Below are positions 3,623 to 6,276 of a stretch of DNA of 6,276 nt, one piece after another; position 1 is the stretch's first letter; every line of letters begins with the position of its first letter. The notes beneath the pieces were generated by a model, which made no database searches, was not told where the DNA came from, and saw nothing but the letters and a program-made list of their open reading frames with translations. Location: the NCBI GenBank assembly GCA_030950965.1, contig JAUZQP010000210.1:1-6276 (forward strand), written 5' to 3'. The position numbers and the translations under genes are program-made. This DNA is from Mariprofundaceae bacterium. GTDB taxonomy: Bacteria; Pseudomonadota; Zetaproteobacteria; Mariprofundales; Mariprofundaceae.

Positions 3623-6184
3623 CTACAGATATTTCATCAAGCCCATGGCAAATGAGTGTGGTAGGTCTTCGTGGGTAGGGTAAACACGTACCCGGTAAGC
3701 GAAGTCCCCTGTGTCTTCTGGGTGGATGTCCGCCGAGAATACACCATCACCTTGATGCTTCAGTGTTAACGAGTTGCTGGGCGCATAATCGCCATGCAAG
3801 CCACCCACAGGACGCAGCAATAAGACTTCTACCGATATTTCATCCGCACTCAACCCATTAAGATGCGCTTTGACACTGACACATACATCGTCACCATATT
3901 GCTTGGTGTTGCGATGAGGAATGGCTGTATTTGCTTCTAGGTAGACAGCATCCCAAGCGGAACGAACTTTATTCTTCCATGCTGCCAATGCTTTAGCACG
4001 CGCATGTTTGTCTGCCACCATTTGTTGACCATGGGTGGAGGCAGGAATATAAAAACGTTCCGTGTATTCGGCAACCATACGCTCAGTGTTGAATACAGGA
4101 ATGGACTCAATCATCGCCCGTTTTGCCGTATGCACCCAACCTTCGGAATAACCACGATCACCCGTTTGGTAATACAATGGCGCAATCTTTTTACTCAATA
4201 CATGGTACAAAGAGGCGGCATCTTCATGGTCGCGTAGTTGATCGTCATCAATATCACGCTCACCACCGATGACCCAGCCATTGGCCGTCTTGTAGCCTTC
4301 TGGCCACCAACCATCAAGGATGGACAAGTTAGGCGCACCGTTCATGGCTGCCTTCATGCCTGATGTGCCAGAAGCTTCCATGGGACGACGTGGATTGTTC
4401 AACCATACATCGACACCAGAGAGCATGTAACGTGACAAAGTCATGTCATAGCCTTCAAGCATCAAAACACGACCTTGAAACTCAGGCTTGCGAGAAATTT
4501 GGTGGATCTGACGGATAAGGTCTTGACCTGGTTGGTCGGCAGGATGTGCTTTACCAGCGAACAAAAAGATCACAGGGTGACCAATCGCATCGAGCAGTGA
4601 CAGCAAGCGTTTTTCGTCATTAAACAATAGGGTCGCACGTTTGTAAGTGGCAAAACGACGAGCGAAACCAATCACCAAGTGACGCACATCGAAGAACTGT
4701 GTCATCTCCTTCACCATTTGCAGGCTTTCACCATTGCGTATGGATTGCTCTTCTAGCTCTTCTGCAATGTATTGCAGCATACGGCCTTTATTGGTCTGGT
4801 GGATACTCCAAAACAGGTGATCGGGAATATTGTGGATGCATTCCCAGAAGTCAGCATCACGCAAATGACCGCGCCAACCGCCGCCCAGTTCTTGGTCGAA
4901 GGTGCTGATCCATTCCTGAGCCAACCATGTTAGCGCGTGTACGCCGTTGGTGACGGAGGTCATGGGGTTTTCTTCAGGCGTTAAGTCTGGCCACATACCT
5001 TGGAACATTTCAGAACTAACTTCGCCATGCAGTTTAGCTACACCATTTTGGAATGATGAAGTGTGTGTTGCCAATGCGGTTTGGTTAAAACCGTGCGCAC
5101 CATGACCAAAGTCGCCATGCCCCATCGCATGCAAACGCTCAATGGATATGCCCAGTTTGTCAGCGTAAATACCCATGTAATGGTCAAACATATCAAGAGG
5201 AAATACATCATGACCAGCAGGCACAGGTGTGTGTGTGGTGAAGATGGCGCAGGCAGCAGCGGCATCCAAGGCTTCATCAAACACTAAGCCGTCATTGTGT
5301 ACATATTCACGCATACGCTCAAGGGAAACGAAAGCAGCATGCCCTTCATTCAAGTGCCAAGCTGTAGGTGCGATACCCATGGCGCGCAAGGCACGAACGC
5401 CGCCGATGCCCAATACGATCTCCTGACGGATGCGGTTTTCTATACCACCACCATATAACTGATGGGTAATGGTACGATCTTCATGGCTGTTTTCTTCTAA
5501 ATCAGAATCCAACAACACCATTTGAATGTGGCCAATATTTACCGTCCACACTTTCAGGCGCAGCTCGCGACCAGGCAACTTCACGCTAACATAAAGATCT
5601 TTGTTTTGTGCATCTAACGCGGATTCTACACACAGGTCTTCAAAGTGATTGGCGTAATAGGTCGCGACTTGATTGCCGTGGGTATCGATGGTTTGAGTAA
5701 AATACCCCTTACGGTACAACAAGCCAACGGCGGTAAAAGGTAAGCCCAAGTCACTGGCGGACTTGCAATGGTCACCTGCCAAAATGCCTAAACCACCCGA
5801 ATAAATCGGTAATGATTCATGGAGACCAAATTCAGCACTGAAATAAGCTACTTGGTGCGCTTCAGGTGAAGGGATAGTGTTGATGTACCACTGATTTTCA
5901 TCTTGCTGATAGGAATCATAATCAGCCAATACACTGTTATATAGCGCAATAAAAGCTCGGTCAGCAGCCATATCATTCAAGCGATTCTGGCTAACACGAC
6001 GCAAAAACAACCGAGGGTTATGACCTGTTCTGTTCCATAGTTCCATGTCCAACAAGCGGAACAGCATGCGTGCCTTGGCGTTCCAAGAGAACCACATGTC
6101 TGAAGATACTTCCTCTAAACGATTCAACGTTGCTGGAATATTAGGACGTATTTGTAAATAATATGTCTGACCTTGTATGCTCAC
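3623..6184 (-). CDS. glgP: Alpha-glucan (glycogen/maltodextrin) phosphorylase, DUF3417 type
   Basis: This encodes an 853-residue cytoplasmic GT35-family enzyme that releases glucose 1-phosphate from the non-reducing ends of alpha-1,4-glucans with pyridoxal phosphate. It belongs to the divergent bacterial branch with an N-terminal DUF3417 segment (about 1-110, including RPNIPATLNRLEEVSSDMWFSWN). The catalytic core shows YFSAEFGLHESLPIYSGGLG (114-133), AGDH (136-139), HLNEGHAAF (277-285), TTHTPVPAGHD (316-326), VTNGVHALTW (411-420), RRFATYKRA (509-517), FAGKAHPAD (542-550) and EASGTSGMKAAMNG (603-616), with K611 as the cofactor lysine. A C-terminal beta-rich tail (about 767-853) is usual for this branch. 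The frame opens at a TTG at 6223, but I chose the GTG at 6184: AAGGAG lies 5 bases before it and the conserved N-terminus starts just after. It is full length and intact. Family is firm; exact glucan preference is unknown. Confidence 0.94.
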   Translation of the reverse strand: MSIQGQTYYLQIRPNIPATLNRLEEVSSDMWFSWNAKARMLFRLLDMELWNRTGHNPRLFLRRVSQNRLNDMAADRAFIALYNSVLADYDSYQQDENQWYINTIPSPEAHQVAYFSAEFGLHESLPIYSGGLGILAGDHCKSASDLGLPFTAVGLLYRKGYFTQTIDTHGNQVATYYANHFEDLCVESALDAQNKDLYVSVKLPGRELRLKVWTVNIGHIQMVLLDSDLEENSHEDRTITHQLYGGGIENRIRQEIVLGIGGVRALRAMGIAPTAWHLNEGHAAFVSLERMREYVHNDGLVFDEALDAAAACAIFTTHTPVPAGHDVFPLDMFDHYMGIYADKLGISIERLHAMGHGDFGHGAHGFNQTALATHTSSFQNGVAKLHGEVSSEMFQGMWPDLTPEENPMTSVTNGVHALTWLAQEWISTFDQELGGGWRGHLRDADFWECIHNIPDHLFWSIHQTNKGRMLQYIAEELEEQSIRNGESLQMVKEMTQFFDVRHLVIGFARRFATYKRATLLFNDEKRLLSLLDAIGHPVIFLFAGKAHPADQPGQDLIRQIHQISRKPEFQGRVLMLEGYDMTLSRYMLSGVDVWLNNPRRPMEASGTSGMKAAMNGAPNLSILDGWWPEGYKTANGWVIGGERDIDDDQLRDHEDAASLYHVLSKKIAPLYYQTGDRGYSEGWVHTAKRAMIESIPVFNTERMVAEYTERFYIPASTHGQQMVADKHARAKALAAWKNKVRSAWDAVYLEANTAIPHRNTKQYGDDVCVSVKAHLNGLSADEISVEVLLLRPVGGLHGDYAPSNSLTLKHQGDGVFSADIHPEDTGDFAYRVRVYPTHEDLPHSFAMGLMKYL

Positions 6185-6189
6185 ATCAG

Positions 6190-6195
6190 CTCCTT
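6190..6195 (-). promoter_or_regulatory. Ribosome binding site that sets a GTG start for glgP
   Basis: AAGGAG on the minus strand is followed by 5 bases and GTG (6184-6182). Upstream in-frame candidates (TTG at 6223, ATG at 6211) have no Shine-Dalgarno match. An overlapping ATG (6186-6184) is out of frame and meets TGA at once. Confidence 0.7.
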
Positions 6196-6248
6196 CATGT
6201 ACTATCAGCATCAGCCACAACAATGACTCATGCGAATAGCGTTAGTTT

Positions 6249-6257
6249 TATATAGCA
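6249..6257 (-). promoter_or_regulatory. Possible extended -10 promoter of glgP
   Basis: On the minus strand TGCTATATA matches an extended -10 (TGnTATAAT) at all but the last two positions of the hexamer. It would start transcription about 58 bases before the GTG. The -35 position falls at the window edge and cannot be judged. The surrounding 6233-6276 is AT-rich, so a chance match is possible. Confidence 0.35.
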
Positions 6258-6276
6258 AAAATAATATATAGGGCGC

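Noticed and set aside
5038..5287. Frames of 74 and 80 codons on both strands within glgP
   Set aside because: They lie wholly inside the phosphorylase gene, whose protein motifs are unambiguous, and their translations look like shadow frames.
6211..6231. Six-codon leader peptide (ATG at 6231 to TGA at 6211, minus strand) before glgP
   Set aside because: It has no ribosome binding site and no meaningful codon pattern; short frames like this occur by chance.

Overview
The window reads as chromosomal DNA of a Gram-negative proteobacterium of moderate GC content. Support comes from a YajD-type HNH protein, a Sec-exported periplasmic enzyme, a bacterial-type FolE and a DUF3417-type alpha-glucan phosphorylase. 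Gammaproteobacteria or Zetaproteobacteria would both fit, and the sequence does not decide between them. No rRNA, tRNA, CRISPR array, transposase, phage gene or recognisable defence system is present.

Layout from left to right: a 159-bp palindromic repeat (family A, copy A1) at 18-176; yajD on the minus strand (216-530); a divergent promoter region; a secreted delta-class carbonic anhydrase on the plus strand (702-1535); a 485-bp gene-free stretch packed with repeats (1536-2020); a plasmid pRiA4b ORF-3-like gene on the plus strand (2021-2587); a strong stem-loop between convergent genes (2626-2652); folE on the minus strand (2660-3241); a second gene-free stretch (3242-3622) almost wholly made of palindromic repeats; and a large alpha-glucan phosphorylase gene on the minus strand (3623-6184) with its probable promoter at the right edge.

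The genes do not form one pathway. They look like housekeeping or metabolic functions: CO2/bicarbonate interconversion in the periplasm, first step of folate/pterin synthesis, glycogen breakdown, and a small HNH protein. Two gene starts are better placed downstream of the longest reading frame because a good Shine-Dalgarno sequence lies just before the internal start: yajD (ATG at 530) and the phosphorylase (GTG at 6184).

The most unusual content is between the genes. Two independent nested insertions of small non-coding elements can be read at base level. A 105-bp element (family B) sits inside a copy of repeat A and is flanked by an 8-bp duplication with one mismatch. A 122-bp element (family F) with perfect 12-bp ends sits inside a palindromic composite (family E) and is flanked by a perfect 8-bp duplication. 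Both look like MITE-type elements moved by a transposase encoded elsewhere. Families A and F also share an internal core, which suggests that they are related. I found no convincing new multi-gene system.
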